Shown here in pieces: positions 44,144 through 56,900 of a stretch of DNA of 64,000 bases; position 1 is the first letter of the stretch, and each line of letters opens with the position of its first letter. The notes under the pieces are model-generated. The model was not told the origin of the DNA. It did no database searches and worked only from the letters and a program-made list of their open reading frames with translations. The stretch comes from Undaria pinnatifida (Eukaryota > Sar > Phaeophyceae > Laminariales > Alariaceae). The DNA lies in contig JABAKD010000002.1 in assembly GCA_012845835.1 (NCBI GenBank), positions 22,565,699 to 22,629,698 on the forward strand, written 5' to 3'. Made by a program: the position numbers and the translations under genes.

Positions 44144-47100
44144 TGGACCGCCGCGGGCTGTGGCTCGATGTGTTGTGTTTTTTTGCGCCATTTGCCGACT
44201 ACTCGTACTATTAACATTAGAGGTGGACGAGGGTGGATGCTTGTTTGGTTTTGTTTGGATTTGGTTTGGTTTGGTTTTGTGTCGGTCGGGGGGGGGGGGC
44301 GGTCGGTTTTGTTTTGTTTTGTGTTTTTCGCTTTTGAGAGATACACGACAGACACTACATTACATTTCATTGGCCTATCAGTGCACTATACTGAGGCAAG
44401 AACGGAGCACCCTTTTCAGTAGCAGTAGCAGCAGTAGCTTCTTTCCTACCATGGTCGTATTTTCGAAATCGTATGGTACCAGTATGTATGTACCTCTTAT
44501 GTATGTACTGAATGTTTTGTGTCGTGCTTGCCGCAAGTACACGTGTCCGCGGAAGCGAGGTCCGCGCGGTGCTGAATCGGAATTGCAATCGGAATCGGAT
44601 TCTGAATTAATCAGAATCGGAATCGCACTCGAAATCGGACTCGCGCTCGGAATCGACATCGGAATCGAAGTCGGAATCGGATTCGAAATCGAATGAGGAG
44701 TTAGCATCGGACTTCTCTTCGGAACCAGCAACCACCAGCCAGCCAGCCAGCCAGCCGTATTTTCCTCAACACCGTGTGCTAGCCGTGACCACATTCCACT
44801 ACTCTTACATAGCCCGTGGTCTAGCGCTATTAATATTAATACTTGTTGGGTTTCCGCTAACGGACGCGAACCGAAAAAAATAAAGTATCATGATTTGAAA
44901 TGCGGTATCCATCGTTCGACCGCCTTTTTCGTTTAGCTGGCGTCTTGCACTGCTGCTGGTGCTGCGGTTGCTTCTGCTTCTGCTTCTGCAGCCGCTGCTG
45001 TGTACCGGGTACAGGGCCCAGGCCGCGATAGGCGAGATAGCCGCGTTGGCCGTGGTGGTCGAGAAGGCCGAGATTATCTAAGCTCGCCTAGCCAAGGCGC
45101 GATATCATAGGCGATTTATCACCCGTCCACCCAAACTACATATTTTTTGGCGGAGGGGGACGGCTCCGAAGTTTGCCACTAGGGTATTCGTTTTCGCCCT
45201 ATCTCGATTGAGGAGGTTTTTTTTTTTGGGGGGGGGGTTATAGAGTCTTTGGTCCCCCCACGCGCGAGAGAGGGAGAGAAAGAGAGCTGTTTTTTTCCGT
45301 GCGTCGGCAACCCCTCCCCACCCACACCCCATGGTGTTTGTGCCGTGTGTGCCTTGTCATACTATTCCATGCTGCTGGTATTATTGGTGGTAATAACGCG
45401 CTTAAGTATTCGTTCTTGGTTGGTCGGCCTTTTTGCTTTTCTTTTTTTCTCGTTTCTGTTTTTGTCCGCGTGGGCCCTTCTCACTGACGAGGCACCGGCC
45501 GAATCTACGTCGACCGGGATGGCACGATACGACACACAATGCGACACAGCATTTTTTTTTTTTTTATTGTGCTTTATTCTCGAATGCTTCTTTTTATTTT
45601 ATTTTCCGGTTCCAGGGTCTTCCGTTTGTGATGGCTTGATTGGTTGGTTGGTTCGTTGATTGCCTACTTGGGTGGCAATCTGGGTGACTGCCTGGTTAGC
45701 TCCTGGTTTTGACTCGATTGAGAGTTACTTTTGAATAATCGTGCAGCTGTTTACCGCGGACAGCCGGTAGCCGCCCCCCGCCCTCCACCTTGTACACACG
45801 CACGCGTTTTTTGTGTACTGGCTCAAGTCAGCCCAGACAGACGAAAAGCGCTCGCTGGCGTTAATCGATCGCCGCAACGAGAGTCCAGAAGTTGACGCGG
45901 CGGGCTAGCCCCGCCTTGTGTTGCTTGTGTTGTCACGAGAGGCGCTGGTCGCCGGTGGGAACAAGCAAGCGCGGGTTTAGTCATTTCTAGCACGCGTTTT
46001 TCGTTCTTGTTTTATATCGGGGGAGCGAGCACAAGGAGTTAACGGGGTGCCTAACTGTCTGACTTTAACGGGCCTGTCACGGCGTGGACGCGGGTGGGGT
46101 GGTTGGAGGGCAGCATGATGGGGTTTTGTGGAGTGGGGTGGGGTGTGGGCGTGGGGGGGTGGTATTTTGTTGCTTGATCAGTGGGTTGATTTGATTTATT
46201 GCGTGGTTAAGTGGTTGATTGACGACCATGAGCGCGTTAATACGGCACCGATACCGAAGCTCGGTATAGTTTTTCTCTGGTCGTGACATGTGGTCGTGTC
46301 TTTGCGGTCTGTCCGACTTTCTGCCTGCGATAGGTATAGACCTAGACCACGCACGTAGTCACGTGACTGAGTGGTCTACTTGGGTAGCGCTGTACAACTA
46401 ACAGCCCGTCTGGCCCCTCGATCTCAAGCCACGCGTGGCTCACGATTTTTCTTCCTCAAACGGTCCCAAAACGATTGACGCCCATACTTCGACGGAATAT
46501 CGACTGCTAGCACGCACACACCGACCGACGGCCTGCGCCAACAACTGTTTGGTTTTGGGGTGCTCTGTGCGTGGGCCTACGTATATATACGACGGCTGCT
46601 GCTACTGATACTGTGTAGAATTGCATAAATGGTTCAATCCAACGGCAATCGTATTCACAGTGCAACGTACAGAAAGACAAGACGGGTTCCTTTAGAGCTC
46701 AACCAAAAATGTATCATCCAGACCAACAATATGATCCCAAACGTGTGTTCGCTCGTGTCCGCTCGTAGCTGAACCCCATCGAGTTTTCGATTCTCGGGTT
46801 TCGATTACTGGGCCTGGCCACCCTGCGACGCTTGCAAACATCCACTCCATTGGACATATTTCATCGAGTTACTGACCCTCACGAAGTTTCAGTCGTTTTG
46901 GCGCCGCGTGCTGCGTGTATAGTTGTGGTTAAGTCGGCAGTGCGTGAACCTTCTCGGATTCTCCGCTCATGGAGATGTCAACACACAAAACGCTATTTCT
47001 CACAACAACAGCAGTATCACCCCGCCATCCTTCTTCAACGACTGCGGCCAGCCTATATATGTAGCGAGACGTCTCGCATGCAGTCCCGAAGAGTCAGGAG

Positions 47101-48429
47101 CAGAGAACGGCTCTTAAAGGCACTCAAAGAGTTCGTCCCATGAAATTCCGAGCAAGCGAAGGTGTGGACAGGCTTCATTGTGCGTATGATGTAGGATGTG
47201 CTGACTTCCACGTGGTGTCTTGCAACGGAGCTCTAATAAAAACCACCTTCATTTCGTCCGTAAACCGCCACAACAAAAAACAACTCTCTAAAAGAACAAG
47301 CGCGGTGACGAAAACTACATAGCCGGCGTGCATTTCAGGCAATACGTACTATAGTAATCGCATACATATACATACTTGATACCGGGTACTAGGTACTACT
47401 GCTGTTATTGTACCTGACAGGGTATAGTCTATACACTACCTGGAGTATTAATAGTAGCAGTTACGCCGAGGCTGCAGCCCGCATTTTTTTTTCTGGCGTT
47501 TTTATCGCGGCCCCGTTTTTCTTTTCTTTCAAGCGGACGGACGGAAAGACTGTCGAGCGGGACGGACATACCGACGGACGGACGGATACCGACAGACACA
47601 CGCAAAGGCTGCCGAGCCGCACCCACTCCCCTTTCTTGCCAACGCCGGCATCTATCAGCCAATATTGGGAGCAGAACAGGGAGGAACCATGGCAATCACT
47701 TTGTTGGTTTTGTAGTTATGATAAGTGGACAAGACACCAACCGCATAATTGCCACAGCCACAGCCACAGCTACGACATCGGCCACAACTACACGCTAAAC
47801 CTCAGCCACAACCACAACCGCAACCACAGCTACAGCTACAGCTTGAGCGACAACTACGAGCCGCAGCCTCTTCAACAGCCAACACCTCGAGCTGGCAGCC
47901 AGGCAAACGCTTCTTTCTCTGTCTGCCGTCGCAAGACCAAGACTCGATCGCCAGTCCCACCACACACCCAAAAAAGAAAGCAAACCAAAAAGGAAGGCTC
48001 ATTCACCCCTCCCGCAAAATTATTGATACGTAAGTACGAGTAACAGATACCGGTCGGTATATGGATGGTACTCTTTATTGCCTACTACTACTGCCGCTGT
48101 ATAACTGTATTTACGATCAACAATTGTCAACAAACTTCGTAGACCTACCCTTCTCGTACAAACTAAAAATAAATACTATCTATCTGCAGGCAGATGAGAC
48201 GCTAGCCGCTCTCCTTCCAAGCAGCCGGTGAATAGCGGTACTAATACTTCCACCGGTACAACTGGCAGTACCTACTCCTGTAACTTCATATTTGTTAACA
48301 AACCTTGTATGATAGACCCTCCTGTACGCTGCACGGGCAAACCGGGTAGCAAAGAGCAAACCAGGAAACGCGCTAAGATCAACGCCACCTGCCCGCCATC
48401 CCCCCGCCCCCGCCGGTGCGGCGGTTTTT

Positions 48430-48735
48430 GACTATCGATAGTCAACCGTCGAGATTGACGATCCATCATCATCGGGAGCTGATACCTGGTAATCGAAAAC
48501 CGATACCTGGTAATCGAAAACCGATACCGGTAGTTGATGGTCAATGACCGATACTTCATACCGGTGGTCGACATTGGCTAACCGGAAAACGATAGTCGAC
48601 TGCTGCCAATCGATAGTCGACTGCTGCCAATCGAGAGTCGGAAACCAATAGTCAATACTCGGAGAATTGATACCAGGTACCTGATAGAGGACAACCGATA
48701 CCGACAATTGACAATCGAAACAATCGACACGCACA
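48430..48735. repeat. Degenerate CGATA/ACCGATA repeat zone
   Basis: Tandem words include GATACCTGGTAATCGAAAACC (two copies near 48480-48525, quoted in part), AATCGATAGTCGACTGCTGCC (two copies near 48590-48630) and many ACCGATA/GTCGA variants. Confidence 0.7.
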
Positions 48736-49464
48736 ACACATCGAGAATCGATGGACGAAAATCGAAAATCGCTCGCCACTATATGTCCTAATCACACAAG
48801 ATCGTAGATTCCCGGCGATACCTTTACTAAGAAAATATCCCCCAAAAATAATACCGGTAAAGCCGTTATATACCGTTTCGGGGAATAACCCCCTTCCTTT
48901 GATATATATTTGTATATTTAGGCCTACCCCCGGCACAAACACGCGCCCAAAAGTCATACAACCAACCGCGCCGCCGCACACGAAATGACAAAACGACATA
49001 AACAACAACGCTCGCTTCGTGCAGGAAAAACAAACACAAAGCAAAATTTTGCGGCGAGCGAGGGCCGGCGGGGGAAGGGGGGAAGAGGAGGGGCAGGGGG
49101 AGGGGGCGAGGGGCGCGGGGGAGGGGGAAGGAAACAAGAAAACACAACGCACACACAAACAACAAATGGACCCAAAATGGGCCAAAAAACGCACACATGC
49201 CTTGTAAATATCAAGTAGCCCAGGGGCAAGCCGCGCACGCACAGAGTGAGCCTACAATCACCACATCGTTTCCGATTTTTGGCCATGTCCTAAAAAACAA
49301 ACGTTTTCCCCCGAAAAACGAAACGAAGCGAATCGAATCGAAATTAAAAGGAACACAGCGGAAAAGAACCGAGCCGAACGGGAACGGTGAATCGCGAACC
49401 GAACCGGGCGTGGAAAGAACGCAGGCGAAAAAAAACACCCAAGATGTGTTTACACATCGTACGC

Positions 49465-49503
49465 CAGGCTACGCTAGGCTACGCTAGGCTACGCTAGGCT
49501 ACG
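49465..49503 (+). repeat. (TAGGCTACGC)n decamer tandem
   Basis: Four copies of the decamer, preceded by one diverged unit. Confidence 0.85.
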
Positions 49504-50689
49504 GTACGGAAGAGTACTGCACAAACCAAGCCATCCGTACACAAGTAGGTGAGTTGAGAGTGAGCCGCCAAACGCCATGCATACACAAACAACGCCACCA
49601 TCGCCATCATCACCACCATCACCAATTCTTAAAAAACGAACACAGGCCAAGGGCAAGACGCAATAGGCAAAATAATAAAATAAGGCAGAAAGCAAAAGGC
49701 AGCGCACGGCAACGACACCAACACGTGCAGCCACTCTACAAACATGCGCGAAAAAAATAGATCGAACGATGCTGCCTGCGCACACATAACCAGAACACCC
49801 AACCTCAATCCATGGATTCATCGACTGCTCGACTTATCTATGCATCCATCCACTGATTCATCGGTTCATCGATTAATTGACTATCGATTCATCAATTCAC
49901 TGGTTCTAGATTCATCGTGTGGCCGCGATTCATCGATCCAAAAAATAGAACAACAAAAAAAAGACAACCTCGCCATACGCCGCTGAACACGCTCATTCAA
50001 ACGCATTTGAGGAGAAAAAAAACGTCGGAGCCGACAAAAGAACAGTCATTGCCAAAACAATCAAAATTGACTCGCGCGCATCACAAGGGGGGCAAGGAAG
50101 AGGGCGAGGCCAGGGAGGGGGGAGGGGGTCTGCGGGACCATTAACAAATACGCAGAAACGCCTGCTCTGATCCCGACTTTCACGTAAGCGTCGGCCGCCG
50201 CAGCGACCGCCAAGCCCTCAATCACCGCTTCCCTTCCAACGTTCCGGGACAGCGGGAGGCGGGAGATGGGAGGGGAGAGGGGCCGGGGGCACTGTCATTG
50301 CATCCTATACAAATTCCAAGCAGTATGTCTCCAAAAGCGTAAGGGCAGTTCTAAAGGGGGCAGAATTTAACCCCCGGACCCCTCCGCGAGATGAGATGGG
50401 AAATACGCTCACACGCACACAGCGGTCGAGAGACAAATAACACCCCCCCACGCACGCAGCATCTTTCTAGAAACAAACGCACTCCTCAAAGCCTCAAATC
50501 CACCAAGTAGCCCAACCCAAAAACAGCCGAAACGGAATCAGATTATTTCAAACCTAGTTACAGTCAAGGGCCCAGACCAATAGATGGGTTCGATCGATCA
50601 AGTCGGCTGACCCAACAATCGACCAACGCACCTGTAACAAAAACAAAAAGCGTAAGGCAGCGGCCAAACCGTTCCCTCAATAGGTCGGT

Positions 50690-50985
50690 CAACAATCGGT
50701 CGATCAATCGGTTCATCAATCGGTTCATCAATCGGTTCATCAATCGGCCAATCATTCCGTCCATAGATCGGTCCATCAATCGACCCATCAATCCGTCGAT
50801 GACCTAGTCAACTAATCAGTCCACCAATCTATCAACCAATCGGTCGACCCTTCGACCGACCAACCCGTCGACCAATCGGTCAACCAATCGGTCGATAAAA
50901 TCGGTCCACCAACCGCTCAATCAATCGCTCCATCAACTAATCTATCAATTGATCAATCAATCCACCAATCAATCGATCAGTCCAT
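50690..50985. repeat. CAATCGGTC / TCAATCG tract abutting the DENN gene stop
   Basis: About 300 bp of short related units such as TTCATCAATCGG and CAACCAATCGGTC. It is in the presumed 3' UTR or just beyond the stop codon of the DENN gene. Confidence 0.8.
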
Positions 50986-53900
50986 CAAACGATTTCGTCC
51001 GGTCCGACGAAAGCCAACGTCTGGGCTTTCCAAGACACCGGCCTAGACGAACCAGAGCCGACGGATCTCGGTCCTCCCAGCATACTCGCGCCGCCGAGGC
51101 TCAAGCTGCTCGGAAGGCTGGCTAGTGCGCTCGACCTGATCGCTAGCCTCCCGTTGTTGGGCTGGTGCCGAATCCTCTGCAAGGACAGGATGCACGCCTG
51201 CTCTCCCCCCCCGCCCACCAAACAGTGCAGCGCCCACAAATACGCAAGACAACGCAAGGTAAGGTAAGGTATAGTAGCGTACGATGGGGTCGGGTAGGGT
51301 GGGGTAGGGCATGGCAAGGCAGGGCAGGGCAGGGCAGGGTAGGGTAGGGTAGGGAAGGGTAGGGTAGAAAAGGGTAGGGTAGGGCAGGGAAGGATAGGGT
51401 AGGGTAGGGAACGGTTCGGTGCAGTAATGCAAAGTAAGGAGTGCAACGATACCGTACGAAAAACAAACGAAAAGGAACGGAACGAACCGAACCGCAACGA
51501 AGCCTTAACGCAACACGAAAAAAAGCATTCAATAACGACACTCCAACAACCCATTATGTCATGCTTCTTTCACAACATCAACATCAACAACAGCAATATT
51601 GAAAACGACGCCATTGATAACGATGACTACGAGAACACCACCAACACCACCATTGCCACCATCACCACCAGCAGCAACACTACCACTACCAACACCAACA
51701 CCAGCGCCAATACCAACAACACCAACATCACCAAGTTTGCCACCAACAGCATCACCAATAACACCAACACCAACACCAACACCACCGCCCCCACCACCAC
51801 CACCACCACCAACAATAATAACAAAAACATATTTTAACCTGGACGGTGCAGAGGAGGTCCGCCCGAACCCGCGCATCCCGCTTGTTCTCCACCCACGCAT
51901 GTCGCGTCTCCATGTGGTCCCGGAACACGCTCAACACCACCTCGGCAGAAGCATCCGCCAGACGGAGCTCGCACCACAGCACGCCCACGAGCTTCCGCTT
52001 GCGCTTCTTCTGTTTCTCCAGCCCAAACAAGCTGAACAGGGACACCCGAGTGCCCCCCTGCGTTTCCTTCTGCTTACCGCGATTTTCATTACAGCGAGCG
52101 CGTCGGAACAGCATACACATCCCCCGAGCATAGCACCAAGCGCGGTTCGGGGGCGGGAGCGGGCGCGGGCGCGGGGGCGGAACCGGAGGCGGAGCCGGTG
52201 GTGCGGCACGGTGGGGACGGGGGAGGAGGGGGGGGATCTCGTCAACCATAAGGGCTCGCGGCGCGCACAAAAAAGCAGGGCACCCCGGTCGCCACGAGGT
52301 ACATAGCAATCTATTCCAGCGACGACGCGCTACTGAAAAAACGGGAAACATCGACACACCCCCGCCCGTGCTCCCGCCCCCGCCCCTCCGTTCTCGTCCC
52401 CTCCCTCCCCCCCTCCGTCCCTTCCCATCCTTCTTCCGGCCTCTCCCCCCCGATTCCCCTTTCCCTCCCTCCCTTCCCCCTCGTGCGATAACCTTAAGCT
52501 CGACGTAGAGCCTCTCCCGTTCTTCCACCAAGCGCTCGGCTGCCTGCCGCTGCACCGGTCCCGGCTGGCCCCCCAGCCCGCCCCGAGCAGACCCCATCGG
52601 CGACGACGACGCCGACCCCCTCCGCAGCCCCGACAGCCCAAGGGTGGCCAGCATCCCGGACGTCAGGCCAATGTTAGCGCCGTTTCCGAGCTTTCTCATC
52701 GCGCCCGTCACCGAGTTGTGCCTAAACAGAGGTGGTCACGCGTCGTCGGGTAACGTTAGGAGGGGTGGAGGCGCGTGCTGCGACAGAAAGTCATCCCACG
52801 GAAGGAGCTGCAATTTTTCGGGCCAATCGCTTCTGACCGATTGGGCTTCTTAACTATGGAACTATTGGTTACTACGACAATTTCACCACAATGGTTCGGT
52901 TTTTAGGACTCGTAGTTGGTCGGGTTTGCGCGGACGAAGGAATGCCTTCGAAGTCATGTTTCGGGCGAGAACATCGAGCCTCCTAACGTTAGGAACTCAG
53001 AAAATTCTCAGAAACTTTTGCTGCACCCTTACCGTGGATGGCTTGTAGAGGTAGCACTTTCTTGCCCAAACATTTTTCTTCGCAATGACGGGAGCCCCAC
53101 AACCCTTGTGGACCCGTGTTTAGCGACAACAAAAAACGACGACTGCGATATTTTCGAGCGTCTGACCAGTAACGTAGATTGACCGCGCAGCAAGTACAAG
53201 TACGATCATGCTGCCTGCCTGCGCCCGTCCCGTACGACGAGTCTTTGCATCATTGTTGTCGTTCGGACACCAACTATACTTATACATCATCGCTAACCAG
53301 TGGCCGGTGCCGAAAAAACCATCAAATTTCGTCGTCAATTCTTCCCTCTGTACTCTCCAACATGGGTGATCCAACATGGGTGATCCAAGATGGTTGATAC
53401 AACCCGCAATCGTCGGAATTTCGGAATGTTTTTTTTTTGCAACAATTTTTGTTGAATACTTGAGGCACATGGGAGTGTCCATCGGGTACATATCGTGGCA
53501 CCTTTTTTCCACCCATTTTTTTTTTTTTTCTTGTAGAACTCCTCGAGTGAAGAGCCCAAGAAAAAAATGGTGCACTTCTATCTCACCACGCGTATGGGGT
53601 GAGGTGGGGTAGGGTTGGGTGGGGAAGGTGTAACCGGCGGGGAAAAGGAGAGCGTCAAGAGAGCGTAAGGCGTGTTTCGATTGTGCATGAGGCAAGGGGG
53701 TGAGGGGGGGGGGGGCGTACTCATTTGTTTCTTGCCTTAGTCAATAGACCATTGACCACGCACCCCTTTCGAGATGGAGCACAGTTCCCACTCCTAATAG
53801 AGTCACCTCCAACATTTGGGCGCTTATTACGCTTTTTCCATATGTTACATAGAAACTATTTGATTATTCCATCCCCGTCCTGTTTCGCCGTATGCGGCCA

Positions 53901-56900
53901 CCATCTATCTCCTAGGATAGCGATCGTTTTCTCGCTACTCTCTAGTCTACTAAACTCCTTTATGTCACATACGTCCAATTTCCTCATCCCCTCCTCTAAA
54001 CGCATCCCGTTCCTCCTTGTATATTTCACATTCTCCTACTACGTATATGAGCCCTAATCTCTACGTATTGTTGTGCCACACGGGCACATATTTGTAGTTA
54101 CGTCCTCCTCCCGACTACTGATATATCTCTTTCTTTTTTCTGGTAGGTCCAGGTTCCCTACACGGAATCGCAATTTCAGCTTCTTCGCGCAGTCTATTGG
54201 GCCGTGCAGATACGGTTTCATTCCAATATCTTCGCTCAACCCCCCGTATATCTCTAAATGCTTCTCCTTTTTCACCTTATTTCTTATCGCTTGCCTCTCC
54301 CTTTCTCCTACATGTTCTTTCTTTTACTTCTGTCTTGTACCCGCCAAACTTCTCTACAGACAGTACCTCTTCTTGGTCCCTCCCTAAAGCCTTCCATATT
54401 TTCTCGACTGCGTTATCCCATCTTGTTCATGGGATGAGGGGGGACTCGGCGGCGTGAGAAACAACACGATAAACTTGCCTCAAAACGCGTGACCTCAACG
54501 ACCCAACAGGGCTGCTCGAGGCGCCTCCCGGAACGTAAGCACCAGCACCACTCCCACTCGCCGCCGCCGCCGCCGCCGCCGCCGCAGCAGCAGCAGCCGC
54601 GGCACCCGACGAAGACTGTTCGCCGGTAAGAGACCTTGGCGACGACGCACACGAGCCGTTACCGTTCATCGGCGACACCGTAACCCCGGCCGGGCGCGTG
54701 GTGCGAAGCCACTCGGTAACGTACGTGAATGTCTTGTTGAAGTGCACTCTCGCCAGGTGTTCCTAAAAAGAAGGAGGCGGAGGCGTGGGAGGGGGAGGGC
54801 GGTGAGGCATGTCCGTCAACCCACCAAATCACTAACCCCACGTTGTGAGGACGGACTACATGTGGTTAGAATGACAACATGTTTGCATCGGATTGCAGTG
54901 TGGAGGCGAGTCGTGAGGCGAGACTGGCCGAACGTTTGCCTCTTTCTCCTTCACAAACTACACCCCCCCTCCTTCCACCCTCCCCGTGCTCCGTTTCGAA
55001 TGCAACGCGTGGCCAATGGTCAAACGAATAAGAAGGCAAGCAACAAATGATAACTCCTCCCTATTCTTCCACACACCCCTCCCCCATTTCCTCCTCCCCC
55101 CCCCCCCCTTCCTTCTCCCATCCCCCAACCCCCCCTTCACTTCCTCTCCCCGCCCCTTAACCCCCTCTACAGCCACACCCACGGTTTAGCGAAAAAATCC
55201 TTCAACTTAGTATAGCTGCCAGTCGTCACGATTTAAGCCACCAACTTGTTATCAGTCTGACTAATTGTTTGTCGCTTCCCACAAGTGTCGACTATCCGAC
55301 TTATAGAGTTTCCATTTTCGTAGGGAGGATTGTTCAATGCGGGCAGGTACTTTTTGTACTTTTTCTTGTTTGGGCGTGGCCCCAACCGGCCGGGAGGGGC
55401 TGATATGGCTCGCTCCTCTCGGCAGACTCAAGTCGGCAAGTCGGCTGGTCATCAGTTGGCTTCGCCAGCCAACTAGCCGACTCACGGCAGTTAGTTGGCT
55501 AACTGCACCTGCCGATTAGTTAGTAGTCGTGAAATCCAGCCAGCTCACAGGTCTAGCAGAGAAATTAGAAATTAGGGTGGAATCATTTTTGCAGCCCACC
55601 TTTCGATGTTCGGTCAAGCCCAGATCCTTCCACAGCCTCAGCGCTTCATCCTCGTGCACCGCCAGGTCGAGGAACGCGCCCCCCTATTTTATTTTATTTT
55701 GCGACAAAAAAATCCAGCAAGAGAGAAAAGTTTCTCGCTAAAACGTACCATAGGCACCAACACAAAACTCAAAACAAACACAAAAAACCAATGCCACAAC
55801 CAAACCAAACCAAAATCTAAACAAAATCAACCCGTGACCGAATCAAAACCAAAAAAAAATCAACGCCATAATCAACGCCAAAACCCAAGCCAAAAAAAAA
55901 AACAAAAACAACACCCATCACACCCAACACAAAAAACAATGACACTACAACCAACGCCAAAATCAAACCCAAACCCAAAAACCCAAAAAAACAAAATCAT
56001 TTCATGTTTCCGTCTACCTGGCACATTTTTTCTGCCCATGGCAGGTCACCTTCTCCGCCTCTTGGTCTCTCCGGAGTAACAAAAAAAATAACAGAGAGCA
56101 GCTAACCCCCGTATCCCCGACCCCTTGCCGCCCAAAGCAACGCAGCAATCATCCCCACCGCCACTACCTTACCTGAAAGAGCACCCAAAACTTGCTCCGG
56201 TATACCAAGGGAGTAAACGCGCGAATCCACAGTTCGAAGACCTGGCCACAAGAAATAAGAAAGAACGCACCACGTTTTACAACTCAGTCGGTCGGTCGGT
56301 TGGTCGATCAGTCCGTCGGTCAGTCGGTCGGTCGCGCAGTCAAATCCATCGGTCGGTCAGTCAGTCAGACAGTGAGCCAGCCAGTCAGTACGTCAGACGG
56401 CAGTCAGTACAGTATGTCAGGCAGTCAGTCAGTCATTTAGTTTGACGGTGAATCGGTCGGTTGTAGAGTAACTGCGTCGTTCAAATTGATATTGGCGCCT
56501 GTGTCGGTCCACGTTTTGATTCGTCTATCGGTCGGTCCGTTGTTCGGTCGGTCGTCGGTCGGTTCTCTGTCAGTTGATGGGTAAAGACGTCGGTCGGTTG
56601 GTATTTGCCGTGGTCGGTGTTTTTTTATTGGTCAGTCGGTTGGCCGGTCCATCGGTGGACCGGTCGTGAAAAATGCCGACTGGTCGGCTTTCGCGCTGGT
56701 CGGTCGGTACTTGCGTTACGTTCGTCAGGAGTGGTCAGTCAGTCGACCCATTGCCCAAGCCACAACACAAAAAAGACACACTTTACATGCGACAAAGGGC
56801 GCACGTACAGGCACAGGTACAGGTACAAACACATACCTGCGCGCGGAGCTCCTCGAGGCGCATCTTCCGCTGCTTCGCCGCGACGCGCCTCTCAAGCCAC

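Larger units (their letters stand above)
44144..50984. other. Convergent intergenic region, repeat-filled
   Basis: This 6.8-kb stretch lies between the coiled-coil gene stop and the DENN gene stop. It holds a (GAATCG)-type tract at 44575-44695, a GGTATACC/CCAGGTAC-rich zone near 47370-47440, a CAC-rich tract near 47745-47850, a degenerate CGATA/GTCGA repeat zone at 48430-48735, (TAGGCTACGC)n at 49465-49503 and a CAATCGGTC tract at 50690-50985. No conserved protein was found on either strand. Confidence 0.65.
50985..55683 (-). other. C-terminal region of the DENN-IQ protein
   Basis: The first segment, 55683-55600, reads GGAFLDLAVHEDEALRLWKD. Segment 54762-54494 starts EHLARVHFNKTFTYVTEWLR and ends in an Ala run coded by (GCC)n/(GCA)n at 54545-54600. 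It joins 52721-52493 in phase 2 (...RQAAERLVEERERLYVELK). Segment 52069-51839 has LVGVLWCELRLADASAEVVL and 51176-50985 ends AFVGPDEIV before TGA. No domain is recognised in this part. Confidence 0.75.

Noticed and set aside
44993-45080. Possible extra exon after a good polypyrimidine tract (AQAAIGEIAALAVVVEKAEII, then stop)
   Set aside because: The coiled-coil gene already ends in frame at 44143 and no donor before that links to it; it could be an alternative last exon, but nothing shows this.
46832-48043. Open frames of 103 and 211 codons in the intergenic region
   Set aside because: Mixed or repeat-driven composition, no conserved motifs and no fitting splice partners.
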